Shown: one piece after another, positions 14,001 to 27,445 of the stretch
How positions within the stretch are numbered: the first letter of the stretch is position 1
Layout of the letters: each line of letters begins with the position of its first letter
NCBI GenBank assembly: GCA_019095985.1
Contig: CM032666.1
Coordinates: 49,778,406-49,842,405 of the forward strand
Source of the DNA: Streblospio benedicti
Taxonomy: Eukaryota; Annelida; Polychaeta; Spionida; Spionidae
Direction of reading: 5' to 3'
Length of the DNA stretch: 64,000 nucleotides
Notes under the pieces: generated by a model
What the model was told of the DNA's origin: nothing
Databases searched by the model: none
The model's input: only the letters and a program-made list of their open reading frames with translations
Program-made: the position numbers and the translations under genes

Positions 14001-17000
14001 ATTGAACATATTTTTTACTGAAAAGGATATATACATACTATAAAAAAGTAATTTTAAACTTGGTTTGGACCAATGCTTTCTTTGTGTCACTGGCAAAATT
14101 TTATATGCTTTACTATATGGATTAAAATATTTTTTCATGTGGGGTGACCATCTGCATCATGATAGTGTACACTACAAATGATAAAATTCAGGCTATTTAC
14201 TAAATTTAGCATCAACCCTGTGGCCACTCGAGTTTTTGTGAGGGAGGTCTATGTAGATTTCATATTGGGAATTTTATTGTTTGATTATTAATTTTTACTT
14301 TTCTAGTTAACTTTACCACCGGGGGCACTGCCTTGCTGGATATTTCTAAGCTGTCTGGAGGTACTAAAAACCCTTGAACGGTTTCAGAAGTCTGGACAAA
14401 TGGAAGAACATTCTTTATACACAGCCAATCTGTGGGACTATGCCCGAGTAAAGGTAGCATCGAAATTTGATTATTCAAGTTAAAAAAGATTTAATGAATG
14501 AATAGGCGATACTTACTTAAATTAAATGCTTGTTTTCATATGAAAGTACTTTTTAAAAGTGTTATGGACCCTTTTCACACAACTTTCTTTTTTTACATAT
14601 GATTATTTATCAAGACAATATTCCTTTTACCGATAATTTTTTAAACAAGTAACATATGTACGCAGGATCAAATACAGAGCATGATTTAGCATACAGAAAT
14701 CCAAAGACAACGTTGCTTTTTAGAGGTGATCACATGGTGAAATAAGATAAATATAGTAGATGCATGAAAATGGTTCATGCTTAATTTTGCAATGAATATT
14801 ATAATTAATGACCTTACTTTTAACGCTACAGTCTCTCAATAACTCATACCTGAGTGGTTGAAATATGTAATATCTGATTTTAATGTTTGTAGAACACATG
14901 TTTACTTACCGGGTACATATTTTAATTTGAGACTCAAATAAATAAATATAATATTTAATAAACCTGTTACATATTATGTAACAGGTTTATGTGTGTATGA
15001 ATATGAATTTTGCAAATCATATCTGCAAATAATGCGATCTCATTCAATTATATTAGTTCATATGTACAAATGTACTCATACATATCTGTAAGTTTTACAG
15101 TTACATTTTTATTGTAATTTTATCTATTGCAGAGGTTGTATAAAAACAAATAAACAACAGTTTAGAAATTGAACATTAAAATGATGGAATGAATCCTAAC
15201 TCATTATTTTAGCTCGTAGATGCTGTCAATAGTTGTGATATTGAAGCAGCTGGAGGTCCTGAAAATCCTCTAGCTGGCAGCGATAAGTATACACCAGCAG
15301 ATGAATTGATTAAAGGCGCCACGCCACAAGGGCTAGTGCAGGAAGGTAGTGGTCTTGTGTTCTGATGGTGGACACTGTGGCAACATTGTTTTCTTCAGTT
15401 CACATTATACTTTTTGTGCTGTTCTTGTTTTAGTGAAATTTGCAATTCATACCCAAACATATTACAAATGACAAATAAATTTGGCAATAAATTCAAATAT
15501 GGAGTACTTGCTTCTAAGATGAGCCTTGTAAGATAATCCTTTGTATGCAGGATTTTTACGTTTTTTTCCCTGTTTTTTTTTATCTTTATGATAGTGTTTT
15601 GGCATTGTGAAAAACAAAACAGTGATTTTTCCTTTGTCTAGGCTCATGATATGAAGCAGTCAATACTGAATGTTGCTAAATACATTGAATAAATGTTTTT
15701 CACCTGAACAATTTACCATGATGCAACAGTTCTTTGGAGTTTGTAGTATGTCATTACTCTCACAGTACCGGTATGTTTCAAGATACATGTACTAATATAT
15801 ATTGTAGTTATATTACAAGCTTATAACACAAACTACATCCATATAGTTTGATCACAAATTTTATCGTTGCTCTCAGATTAGGTAGAAGTAAACAATGCAG
15901 ACATATTGTATGTAGCACAGTGTATATTTCTGTTTAAGTGTGGAAGCTCCCTTCACTCATCATTGTGGTATTTCAGATATTATGTTGTCAATGCTGAATG
16001 TGTTGCTCTTTCACTATAATATTGCTCTTAACTTTTGTAGATACCTGGTATTGAAACTACCATCTAATTTTAAAGGCTTAATTTTCTCATTTTCTTTCAT
16101 CTGAAGGCTTTGGACTTTTTCTTCAGTTAAGTGATATGGGTGAAAGCCTAAAACTGATGCCAGATGATGCTGTAGACTCAGATGCTCTGAGCAAGGTGGT
16201 TGATGTCATAGCCGGGCTTCATAGAGAAAAAGGTTTTGCATGAGTCCTTAAAACATTTAAGAGCTCTTAATCAACCCTGCTTAACCTTAACAATTGCATA
16301 ACCTATAACGGCATCCTGATGTGCAATGTAATGTGTGTTTTCAATGTGAGTGAGTTCATTGTCATTTTAAGATAATGACTTTTTTAAATTAAAAATTAAA
16401 TAGAATATTATTTAAAAAATTCGGAATTTCAGAGATTATGTAATGTAATTTCTTACATTAATCATGCAAATTTGAATGTATTCTTTGTCGAGATAGGTTC
16501 CGGGGTGGTTGCTCGAGCACTGAAACACGAGTCTAGTTTGCTTTCACCATAGTGCATTTCCAGATACTTCAGTATTAGACCCTTTGTAATATTTAAAAAC
16601 ATTGATCATTTTATATTTATTAACCTTGTGCACAGCCATTTTACCGATGCATGCTTATACTGATATTGCACAATCCCAATAATAGGCTAATACAATGTAG
16701 TTAGTTACGGTGCTGTCAGCAAAATATATATACTTTAAGCCTTATAGTATATGAAAAATTAAGTGAGCAACCATACCATCAAGTGCTTCAATCCAAGACT
16801 AGTTTTGGTGCTGGAGTGCAATTTTTTCCACCCTTTCCACCCTAGTAAGAGCCCTTTTATCATTCTTCATACACTAAAATTTTATCAGCATCCCTAACGT
16901 TATTCTAATTTTTTTGAGAAGAGAACATCAGTATCGATATGTAATTTTGTCTAAAAAAAAGTAGATTAACAATTATACACATCAGGCAAGTATCAGTGGA

Positions 17001-20000
17001 CTAAAATTAATTTGAACTATCCATGATGATGAATAACAACTGCCATTTTGATTTCAAAACAAATGCAGAATTCAGAATATGTTATAAGCATTATGTAGCT
17101 ACTTCAGTAAATGATATATGCTAGTAGATCTTGACATGGACTCTAGTTTATTTTAATGAGTTTAGTACATTTCATTGCACATTTGCATGAGGAAAATGCA
17201 TGTACAAATGTACCAAAATAGTAATATAAATCTATTTTCAACTTCTACAGTATGAAACTGGTGGTTTGATCACTTATTTATTTCATTAATTCATTCCATT
17301 CATGATTTCATTTCACTCGGTATGTGTAGCCTAGCAGAGAAAGTGTTAGAACATTTTTGTCTAATTAAAACGTGAAATCATAGTGAGACATGAAATATAA
17401 TTATTTTTCAGCAAGGAATACCTTGTTCATTAAATATGTTTTTGAGACCAAAAAAATGCTGTGAATCACTAAAATTCTTATTCATTGTTATTAATTGAAA
17501 AATACAGATTATCTATCTAAATCATACTTATACTATTACTTTGCACACTAAAAATACATGTAATGAACATTTCATGGTTCTTGATTTTTTTGTGCTATTG
17601 ATTTTCTATTGATTGAAAATTATGTCCTTATAATTTTTCGGAAAATTCTGTATAATTTCTAGTTAATAATTATTTGTTTTGTTATGTTCCTATGATCTAT
17701 TATTGTCCTTGTTTTCAAAATTAATTGAATGAAAAATTACTGTACTGTGTTGAATAGATGAATGAATGTCATAAAATATTTCATATATTTATCTTTCATT
17801 ATTGAACATTTTGACGTCTAAGATTTAATTGTCACTTTAAGTTGTTTTAGTACACTATAGAAAAAAGCACATATAAATTTAAATAAGTTCTTTTTCAATT
17901 TGTCTCAATAATGAGCTGTTACAGGGTTTTAAATTCACATCTATTTAAATGATGCATATTTCACAAATTTTCCATTATCAGTCCTGCCAAATGAGCATTT
18001 TATCTTGTTTTATTTCTACTGAAGATGATTTTTTGAATGCGCTGAAATTGACAACTATAACATTTTCAATTCGTGAAATATACACCAAAATATTTTCTTT
18101 TCAGGTAGCTTAGAATCACTAGAAAAATTAAAAGAGGCATTATCATCGAAAATCGCATTTAGAAAACATTATATGGTATGTAGTCTATAAATAATAAGGT
18201 TCACTGTCACTTGAAATTCTAATGATTCTATCCTGTATATTTGAGCCAAGTGTATTGACACACCGTTGTAAGAATAATGTTTCATTTCCATCACTAATTT
18301 AATTTAATATGCATATTTATGTTCAATTAGGATCTCTCGGAGTTGGCAATGGGAACATACAAGCATATAGGTCGATTGCGTTCAGCACGACTTATTGGCA
18401 AAGATCTTGCTCATTTTTATATGTAAGCAATATTTTCATTTCAAGTAGAAACTAGAGCACCAGTCGCTAAAACTAGCCATGCATATATAATCTATGGATT
18501 TTACGTATGACGTAAAATTGAGTGACCTCTACAACGGGGAGTTCACGTCACGCATAAAATTCACGCATTGTGTGTATGGCAAACAGTGCGATTGATGCTC
18601 TACATGCATTAAAAATATATTGATCGTCTTACTTATCTTCCAGTGTAGAGGTATTAGTAATGTCAAAATGTAATTAGTTAAGTTAGTTTTTCAAATATGT
18701 TTTCAAATTCTTATTACTCTCAACTTAGACGTCAAGAAGAACCAGAAAAAGCAGAAAGTTTATTAATTGATTCGCTGAAAATATTCAAGAAAGAAGGCTG
18801 GGAATTATTAGCTGCTAACACGAGGCTTGAAATTGCAAAATGTCAAAGTAAATCTAAAAACAATGGCAGGTTAGTGAGAGCTTATGTGACAAACATTCAG
18901 ATAATCATAAAGTCAGATGAGATTTTGAAGTTTGTTTTTGTTAGCTCACCTGTCTCTAAGTGATAAGGTGAGCGATTCACTGTATATAAGCTAATGATAT
19001 TTATTCCTGTCGGTTACAATGTCTATATGCATTAATATCGGGAAGTTGTTAATGTATTAACATAAAAAAGTATGACATGCACCAAATATGATTACATTTA
19101 AGTAGATGACTGGGATAGTTAGTGATAGATGAGTGATACACGACTGTTTAGGTACTGTTAGACTTGTTGCCCTTTAATTATCTGTTAATATACATGTCAA
19201 TATTTGTGTCCTATAATAAGTATAAAGTTCCAGAAAAATAACAGTGATTAGAACTATAAAATGTAAGATAGGTTATAGGGTACTAACTAGCAGTAAGCCA
19301 AAAACTTTCTGTTACAGATATGTGAAGTCTTGTATCCACATCTGTGGCAGTAATCTACTTGATAGAAATGTTAGATTGAAATATTTCAAAGACATGCTGG
19401 AAATTGCAAACACTGAAAGAGGTAATATTTGCGTTTTGTTTGGATGTGAAAAGATAAATGGCTTTTAAATTTTTATTTACTAAAACAGTTCGAACTTTTC
19501 TTCATTGCAAAATCTAAACCATAACTATGTCATATTCATATTCAATGACAGGTGTACTTTGATTTCAGAGACCCCAGTGTATGTCCATGCAGAACCGATT
19601 TTTAATGTTACCAACATCGTTCCAACACATACAGAGTTCAATATCCATCAAAAATGCTATGTGACTTTGGAGTTTGATGCAGAGTTACCTGATCCTATAA
19701 GTATTGACAGCATAGAAATATCGCTAATGCAGTTCGATAATGTGTTTAATGACACGTCATCCGTAGGCTCAAGCTCATCACGACGGTAATGTTCTCTCTA
19801 AGCTTTTTCTTCATAATTTCTCTCTTACAATATAATATGTAAGTTTCAAAAGAAAATTTGTTTTACTGTTCAGTTCACGTATTAAATCATTTCATATTCC
19901 AGGAAAAGGCACTATTCAGATTCTAGTTACAGTAGCAGAGGTCGCCATGGTTCTTTTTCCAGTGCAACCGGCTTAGATTTCTTTAGCCGACCATCTCTTG

Positions 20001-21265
20001 CTTCAAAACAAAGCCCTGCAGTTTTGGACATGAAGGTGAGTGGAAAGTTATGCTGCAAATGAATGCATGTTGTAGCACTGATTGATCGCCCACCTGCCCC
20101 TCAATATTACACTAGATAGATTTTCAGCATCCTCATATATTTTGACTTACTATTAAATGTGCATGTTATTGAAAATAACACCTCATTCAAAGTCCCCATT
20201 TATGCTGAAACTAAGTCATTGCAAGCTGATCAAAATTATGTTTTGAAGACCAAGCCTTCATTAAATTCAAATGTACATCCTTATATTGCCAAATATTATA
20301 AACCATTTTTGATTTTCCTTGCAACATCAATCTCAACTCAGTGAAGGTTTTTTTCTGTTAAGAATAGACAGATTAAACCAAAGGCAGATTAGAATCTACA
20401 AATTTCACAGAATTTCTCAACTTTGCTCTCCTTGTTCTGAAAACTTGAATCTGCCAGTGCGTAAGTGTGTGGTAGTAAAGTCATTTTATGGAGAATTTTT
20501 ATCTGTTTCATAGCATGAAAGTGTACTGATTGTTCATTTTCTGCTTTTATATATATAGAGCACATATATATATATATATATATACATACTTTATTATCAT
20601 ACATACATACATACATACATACATACATACATGCATACATACATACATACATACATACACATACATACATACATACATACATACATATGGTCATACATAC
20701 ATACAGATACATGCATACATACATACATACATAAGAGCATATACATTACATGGATACATACATACAACATACATACGCTTATACATACATACATACATAC
20801 ATACATACAAATAATACGCCATACAACCATACATACATACATACATACAAAATACATACATACATACATACATACATACATACATACATACATACGCCAC
20901 ATACATTTACATACATACATACATACATACATAAGCATACATACATACATACATACATACATACATACATACATACATACATACATACATACATACATAC
21001 ATACATACATACATACATACATACATACATTTACAACATACATACATACATACATACATACATACATACATACATACATACATACATACATACATACATA
21101 CATACATACATACATACATACATACATGCAAAACATACATACATACATACATACATACATACATACATACATACATACATACATACAACATACATACATA
21201 CATACATACATACATACATACATACATACACATACATACATACATACATACATTACATACATACA

Positions 21266-21299
<34 letters not shown>

Positions 21300-21524
21300 C
21301 ATACATACATACATACATACATACATACATACATACATACATACATACATACATACATACATACATACATACATACATACATACATACATACATACATAC
21401 ATACATACATACATACATACATACATACATTTTTACATACATACATACAACATACATACATATATACACATATACATATATACATACATACATACATACA
21501 TACATACATACATACATACATACA

Positions 21525-21557
<33 letters not shown>

Positions 21558-24171
21558 GCATAAAGAGAAAGAGGGCTATATCCCAAGTGGTAATGTTCAT
21601 GTTGATTGTTTCAACTTAAGCCCTGTCCATACCGCTACGACGTGATGACTTTTTTGAGCAAAATTGCTGAACACTCCAATGACCACGATTCAATCAATAT
21701 CTGTCACGTCATAAGCCGTCATTACGACTGAGCATGTTCACTTGTGGTTGCATGTCGTAAATCGTCGGTACTTGTGTTGATATGGATGGGTCTGCGACAC
21801 TACAGATCATCTTAAACTTTTTAAGTCACAATGGTTTATGTTAATGCAACGCAGGTATGATATTTATCAGTAAAATGCTTGTGCTATTATCAATAACCTC
21901 AAAAACTGTACTGATCTTGGCAGCATTTATCAGCTGCCGCTTCTAGTTTATGAAAGACTCTCGGCAAAATTATGACAAATTGTTGTTTTGGTGTATACAG
22001 GTACTGTTGTAACCAGAAGCTTTTATAATTTTTCGAAACGACGACCTACATCTGTCGTGTTGTATACATTCACATAGTGGTGTGGAAGGAGCTTTAGTCT
22101 ACTGAATTTTGATGAATGCTGATGTGTGCATGCTGTAACTGCAACGTGAATAAATTTAGTGTTAATATTTTTTATAGGTGGTAGCCACAGGACTACAATG
22201 TAAAACACCTTTGCATCGGATTGAGTCTGGTACCTTATTACTTGACACAGAAGTGAAGAAAGAGGACTTCAGTTTGAATTTGATGGGTGGCGAAAGGCTT
22301 GAAGTTAAGCAGGGCCACAATGTTGTCAATTTAGAGGGAAAGGTAGATACATAGAATCAACATCTCAACTGTTCTTATTGATATTAATGAGTAATGCTGT
22401 TTCTAAATGTATATTTTCATACATAAATTCATAAATCCTCCAAATGAAAACAACCAATCCTATTTCAGATACCAGAGTCTGGAAACTATACTATGTGTCA
22501 GTTATGCATAAAATTAGGAAATTTAGAGTTCATAAAGTCGTTGTCCTCAGCGGATATAGGCTTTGATGTACTTGAAGAAGAACCGGAAGTCACTCTTTGT
22601 CCCATTTCTGGTTTGTATATGTGTATTTTTCATTGGAGAAATCATATGATATGAAACCAAAAGGAATATGTAAAGAATATTTACAAGTTTTAAATGACAA
22701 GAAATTTAACTTCTAATGCAAAACATTTCAGAGCCAATTTTGGCAGGCATGCCACAATCACTGAGGCTGATACTTAGCACTGGAAGTGTGGAGTTTCCTC
22801 ACAATGCCCTCTTGACGGTTCATCCATCTGAAGGGTTGATATTCAGCTGTGCCAAAATGACAAATCAGGGAATAAATGTAGGTGGAATAGGCCCTGCTGA
22901 TTCATGTGAATTTGAATGCCTTGCTACAACTGAGTTAAAAGCTAAAGCTGGAGAAACAATTCAGCAATATGAGGTATATTTGCTTTTGAAATGTATTGCC
23001 TGTGAAAGCTCTATTGTTAAAACTGAAATGAAATCAAAATTTTTAACAAATTTCACTGTAACTTTCAAAATTTAAGCAATGTAAAAGGATTGTTTTTGTT
23101 GTTGTTAGATTCAAGTCAAGTGTGAGGAAGTTGGCTTTGATTCAACTGTTTTATTACCATTCCAACATCCATTCCGGCTGTCACACAAAATACATTCTTC
23201 TGCTACAAGGTAATAATGAAATTTTCTCCAGTGAAAATTGAAGCTTATTCAACCAAAAAGGAACTAGATAGTAAACTTCACATTAAGAAAAATTAAAACA
23301 TACACTTTGTATCTTATGAAGAGTATACATCCAACAGACAATTACTGTTTACTTTGTCTGCAAACGTAAATATATCAATGTATTTTTAGAAAATATGTGC
23401 AAGTGGTAGTACATGGCACATGTGCTCAAGTGTTCCGGCTATCAGGACATTCCCTCAATGCCACAACTGGTGGTGCATCGTTCAAAATGATTAATCCCCC
23501 TCATCAAGAGTTGGTAAGATTTGTGTATGCTTTTTCTTATACAATTCTTTTTTCATCCTTATTTTGGTGTGTGTGTGTGTGCTTGTGCGTGTGTGCATGC
23601 AGGTGTACATGTGAGGGAAAAGTATTTTGATTTCATTCAAATACATTTCATACATGGTCAATTTTTCAAGCTTACTTTTATTATAACCATTAGAACTTAT
23701 CTTCACATTAGGTTGTGGATGATGCGGTCAGTGGCTCATACATGTGGGAATTGTGCTATGATACTGACGACTCACCAGAAATTGTTGACTGCTCTTTTAA
23801 CATGCAATATCAGCTAGAAAATGGAGATAAATATCCATGCAATTATAATTTCTCGCTTGAAAATTACAAGGTACATAGCTCGTATTTACTGTAAATTTAT
23901 TACATATAGACATTTTTAATGAACAAAACACCAATTTTGTAGCTTGCCTGTACAGTGCTATAATATTATGTTACTTTTTTCCAGACTGTGTTCAAAATAG
24001 AAACTTCACTTCCACCGACTGGTGAAAAAGAAAATCATTATAAAATGGGTTTTGTATATGAATTGGGTATCCAATTGCATTATGAAGATGGAGATCCCGA
24101 TCCAGAAAGGAAGTTTATGTATGATATTATCGCAGAGCCCAACACATGGGCTGTATGTGGAAAATCTTCAG
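11058..24171 (+). CDS. TRAPPC10: TRAPPC10 (TRAPP II complex subunit), 22 exons, 3' end elsewhere
   Basis: TRAPPC10 (yeast Trs130) is a large subunit of TRAPPII, the Golgi complex that activates Rab GTPases and tethers vesicles. Exons with GT..AG borders and matching phases: 11058-11139, 11298-11430, 12338-12528, 12641-12836, 13248-13359, 13498-13748, 14307-14453, 15213-15345, 16107-16232, 18105-18175, 18331-18422, 18729-18869, 19318-19421, 19569-19785, 19903-20035, 22178-22342, 22469-22610, 22732-22973, 23109-23209, 23390-23513, 23712-23870, 23985-24171. Diagnostic blocks match the human protein as I recall it: DQTLFSKLHP, EELAFMFEMLCLYEDALVQY, NYLFSRQCTLLLLLVRPWEV, GRLRSARLIGKDLAHFYI and NTWAVCGKSSG. 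The last exon ends in phase 1 with no stop; the remaining two exons are at 3590-3183 on the minus strand. With them the coding sum is 3,528 bases (1,176 codons) if one base comes from the unseen first exon. Human TRAPPC10 is about 1,259 residues. Confidence 0.95.
11532..12289 (+). mobile_element. Penelope-like element remnant with long inverted end repeats
   Basis: The element lies in TRAPPC10 intron 2. Bases 11706-12011 encode the end of a Penelope-like protein: VKDLSEAMRRIMRDY, FKPRNTLRQLL, then a GIY-YIG-type endonuclease start (GVVYQINC, CNSTYVGETFKTLKTR). No RT domain is present, so it is strongly 5'-truncated. About 135 bases at 11532-11666 reappear inverted at 12153-12289 with roughly 90% identity by eye. 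Penelope-like elements are known for such end repeats (pLTRs), in direct or inverted arrangement, and for hammerhead ribozyme motifs in them. Both arms here carry CTGA(C/T)GA followed by a GAAA (minus 11615-11589; plus 12204-12230). It is transcribed with the host gene as intron sequence. Confidence 0.85.
14958..14990. repeat. Perfect 15-bp hairpin in TRAPPC10 intron
   Basis: ATAAACCTGTTACAT (14958-14972) and ATGTAACAGGTTTAT (14976-14990) are exact reverse complements around a 3-base loop. Function unknown. It may be the core of an old MITE. Confidence 0.7.
20560..21558. repeat. 1-kb (CATA)n microsatellite in TRAPPC10 intron
   Basis: A TA run is followed by nearly 1 kb of CATA units with scattered interruptions, between exons 19903-20035 and 22178-22342. 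All six frames stay open through it, so the long YIHT or VCMY frames are repeat artefacts and not genes. Confidence 0.97.
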
Positions 24172-24644
24172 GTTTGTACTCAACTAAATTAGTTGTAAAA
24201 CTTTTGTTTAGAAAACTATGCACTTGCAAATGTCTGTAACAAAAGATACATATGATGCTTATATTATATTATATTATATATTATGTAATCATAGATACTA
24301 TAGATTGCTCTTGGGGATTTATTATTGACCAATATAGAAGGTATCGGTGGCAGAAAAGAAAATTATCTAGATATTAAAGACTTAGATCTAGCTAAAGATT
24401 TGAAATTTAAAATCTTTTTAGTAATGTTCAGGTAACGTAAACGTATCCCTTTTATAATACTATAATCATGTTAAAGATTCTAATCATAATGCTACATGTG
24501 GGTGTATTAAACAATGTTTTCTTAGCAAAAATGTTAATATAGTTAATATATAATATCAAATTTTATTTAACAAATTCAGCTTCATTTTTTAGTAATAGTT
24601 TTTGCGTATTTCTTGAAATTATTATTCGTATTGTAAATTCGATC
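24172..24644. other. TRAPPC10 intron sequence at contig end
   Basis: The donor GTTTGTA follows the last plus-strand TRAPPC10 exon. The remainder is AT-rich and has no exon. It would be the 5' part of the intron leading to the exon at 3590-3459. Confidence 0.7.
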
Positions 24645-24744
24645 NNNNNNNNNNNNNNNNNNNNNNNNNNNNNNNNNNNNNNNNNNNNNNNNNNNNNNNN
24701 NNNNNNNNNNNNNNNNNNNNNNNNNNNNNNNNNNNNNNNNNNNN
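24645..24744. other. Assembly gap (100 N)
   Basis: A second run of exactly 100 N, again a placeholder of unknown true size. It borders the middle contig whose orientation is in doubt. Confidence 1.
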
Positions 24745-25350
24745 GTCACTAGAAAATGAAGAAATGATTGTACATCTACATAAGGATGTATTTGTACAGT
24801 ATAGAATATAGAGTGGACTTTGGGAAATTTAATGAAATACTATTTAATTAGACTATGCCTTTGTTATGTGAAAAACATTCCAACACTTAATGATTATGAA
24901 ATACTAAGTGAACAATAAATTATTCTCTGTCAATTTTTTTTAACTTATTTTAAATCTATATAGTAAAACATTACTATCATAATGAAATACTAATGGAAGA
25001 TCATGAAGTTTGTAGTCAGGAGCTCTTTCTATCTATATATTAGACTCCCTTGTAACTGGATTCTTTTCACTCATTACCACATACAAGGAACCTAGCTGGC
25101 ATAAATTAACATAAGTCAAGTAGCCATGTGCAAATTCCCGGAAAAAAGGGCCGAGTGGAAGCTCAGATCTAGAGCAAACCGGTTTGGAAAATCAATACAT
25201 TTATTTATTTGGTTAGCCTTTGACGCCCGCGCTTTGTTGGATGTTCAGTCCGTGCAGCAACGTAGCACTCTAGTTGATTAAGGATAAAGGGCACCTGCAA
25301 AGCACCTGCTGTGATATTAAAGCTATCATTGGAAGATTCAAAGAGCTGGT
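24745..25350. other. No gene seen
   Basis: AT-rich intergenic sequence, less so after about 25130. Nothing recognisable. Confidence 0.5.
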
Positions 25351-25355
25351 TATAT

Positions 25356-25440
25356 CTTGGCTGACCCTTACCTGATCACCCATGCATGGTGCTGCAGTGT
25401 CTTAGCTGACCCTTACCTGATCACCCATGCATACATGTTC
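25356..25440. repeat. Short tandem duplication, about 43-bp unit
   Basis: GCTGACCCTTACCTGATCAC followed by CCATGCAT occurs twice in direct tandem, with small differences after CATGCAT. Confidence 0.8.
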
Positions 25441-25770
25441 TGCTGCTTCAGCAGCTGTTGCTAGTGATTACTCTGGTTTTAAAGGCTAACAGGGCAGGAT
25501 GTTTGAGGCTGCATATTTAATATCAGTGGAATTCCTAGGGTTTTGTAAAAGACCTTATATCTATTAGAGCTAGAAGCTGTCACAATTGCACTTGCTCTTT
25601 ATCTTTGCATTTAATATATGGTTGACACGAAGGGTTTATGTAATAATAGAAATAACAACTATTAGATATAAGGTCTTTTGAAAGACTAGTAATAATTATG
25701 CTCCTTTTTTAGCCAATCAAAGCCCAGCAAGTAAGAAGTATTACTACGCAATGTTTTCAACAGTTTGCAG

Positions 25771-26060
25771 TTCAGTTCAGTTCAGTTCAACTCCGTTGTA
25801 ATCCTTTGTAGGGTTAGGGTAAGGTTATTAGCCAAACACTATCCCGCGCCGGATACGCAACAACCCCCCAGGCGACTAAGCACCTGAGTACCTGATGTCC
25901 TCTCCCCACTAGTGCTGCTGTGTGCCGAGTGGCCAATATGCACCACTCACCAAAACCAGGACCCCAGAGGCATGAGTGTCCATTGGAAACTTCAAGAGAA
26001 ACCAAGGGGGCAAGTCAGCCTCTCGGGTCACCCCAAGGGGTCAACACCGGGAGAATGAAG
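25771..26060 (-). mobile_element. Possible SINE-like repeat with (AACTG)n tail
   Basis: On the minus strand a fairly GC-rich body of about 260 bases ends in GAGTTGAACTGAACTGAACTG, a short tandem tail typical of LINE-mobilised SINEs. I could not recognise a tRNA-like head with certainty. Just downstream (26150-26370) are three diverged copies of GATAGTGTCCCAATC..GGTCAAAA. Confidence 0.4.
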
Positions 26061-26459
26061 GACATAGTGGGTTTATTCAATGATTCAATTTAAATAATAG
26101 ATTGGAACCCGGTGGTCGTCGAGCGACTCCGTAGTTCCTAGAAATGTATGATAGTGTCCCAATCGAGGTCAAAATCACCCCCTTGGGATCAACAAGGAAA
26201 AGAACAGTAATACAGGTATAGAAGAAAATAGGATCCCTGTCGAAGTCAAAAAATCACCTCGCGGGGTATATATGGGTTGAGAGTGTAAGATAGGAGAGGA
26301 TAGTGTTCGATATAGATAAAGGATGAAAGTACATGAGGAGGATAGTGTCCCAATCAGGGTCAAAAAATTTGCATAATTTTACTACAGCCGGACTATATTT
26401 ACGCAAAGTTCATTGATAGTGTGTAAAGTTAATTGGTTTAAACACAGGACGAGTTGATT

Positions 26460-26644
26460 ATCTGAGGGGGGTTAGGTCGTTTGTCTTTGGCAAAACTAGT
26501 TATTTTCAACTTTGTGGAACAAACATTATTTTTTGCCGTTTTACATCATAACTTTATTGTGCTTCACTAGCAGTAAAATGTTTATTTTGAAAATATTCAG
26601 AAGTAAAATATTCATTCTAAAAAAACTACCTACCCCTCTCAGAT
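26460..26644. mobile_element. MITE copy A
   Basis: About 185 bases bounded by ATCTGAGGGGGG on the left and CCCCTCTCAGAT on the right. The inner sequence is shared with copy B (CAAACATTATTT, ACAACTTTATT/ATAACTTTATT, CACTAGCAGTAAAAT). It is AT-rich and non-coding. Confidence 0.7.
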
Positions 26645-26661
26645 GGCTGGACGAGTTTACT

Positions 26662-26867
26662 ATCTGAGAGGGGGGCCAGGTTGTTGACTTTGGCTAAAAC
26701 ATTTATTTTCAATTTTTTGGTGCAAACATTATTTAATTCTGTTTTACATCACAACTTTATTCTATTTCACTAGCAGTAAAATATTTGTTTTTTAAAGTTT
26801 AAAAAAAAGTTTTTAAAGTTTCAGAAGTAGAATATGTATTTAAAAATACAACCTACCCCTCTCAGAT
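26662..26867. mobile_element. MITE copy B
   Basis: About 206 bases bounded by perfect 12-bp inverted repeats, ATCTGAGAGGGG and CCCCTCTCAGAT. It has the same orientation as copy A. The 12 bases before each copy are also alike (GACGAGTTGATT and GACGAGTTTACT), so the pair may have arisen by tandem duplication of a 205-220 bp unit. Confidence 0.75.
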
Positions 26868-27445
26868 GTAGCGGCCCACAAGGGTGGGTAAAATGACTTT
26901 ACTAATATGCATAGACCGTGTTTGTGACCTTTTAATCATCTCTTGAATTGAGTTCATTTTTATGTTGCAAGCTGCTGATTTGCATATACCGCACTTGCAC
27001 ATTGAAATGCATAGTTTGAGTTTAACGAATAAAATAAATATGTTTCTAATATGATTTCGAGGGTGGAGTGTGAGAAAAGAGTTATCATATTGGGTTGGGT
27101 GTGATATGAGAAATATCATAACTGTCATTGTTTTACCGACTGCTATACAAAAACGTAACATGCCATGGTTGCTGTTCACTATTGCTTTTAAAATCTTTAT
27201 AATTATGATTTATTCATAATAAAATCAAACCAATAACTTCAAGAACATTTTTTAAATTGTTTGATATGGTAATACGTGTACTGTCAATGATATGTTTTTT
27301 TTATATTTCTTGATAGTAAAAGAGGAACTATTTGTTGATTAATGGAAGGGGATATGCAAATGAGGGAGTGAAAGGCTACAAGATTTGACTAACAGACAAT
27401 GCCGTGAAAATGATTTATTGTTTAATTTCAGTCATACGTGGGAGA

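Noticed and set aside
20530-21619. Frames of up to 310 codons in a TRAPPC10 intron
   Set aside because: Same CATA microsatellite artefact.
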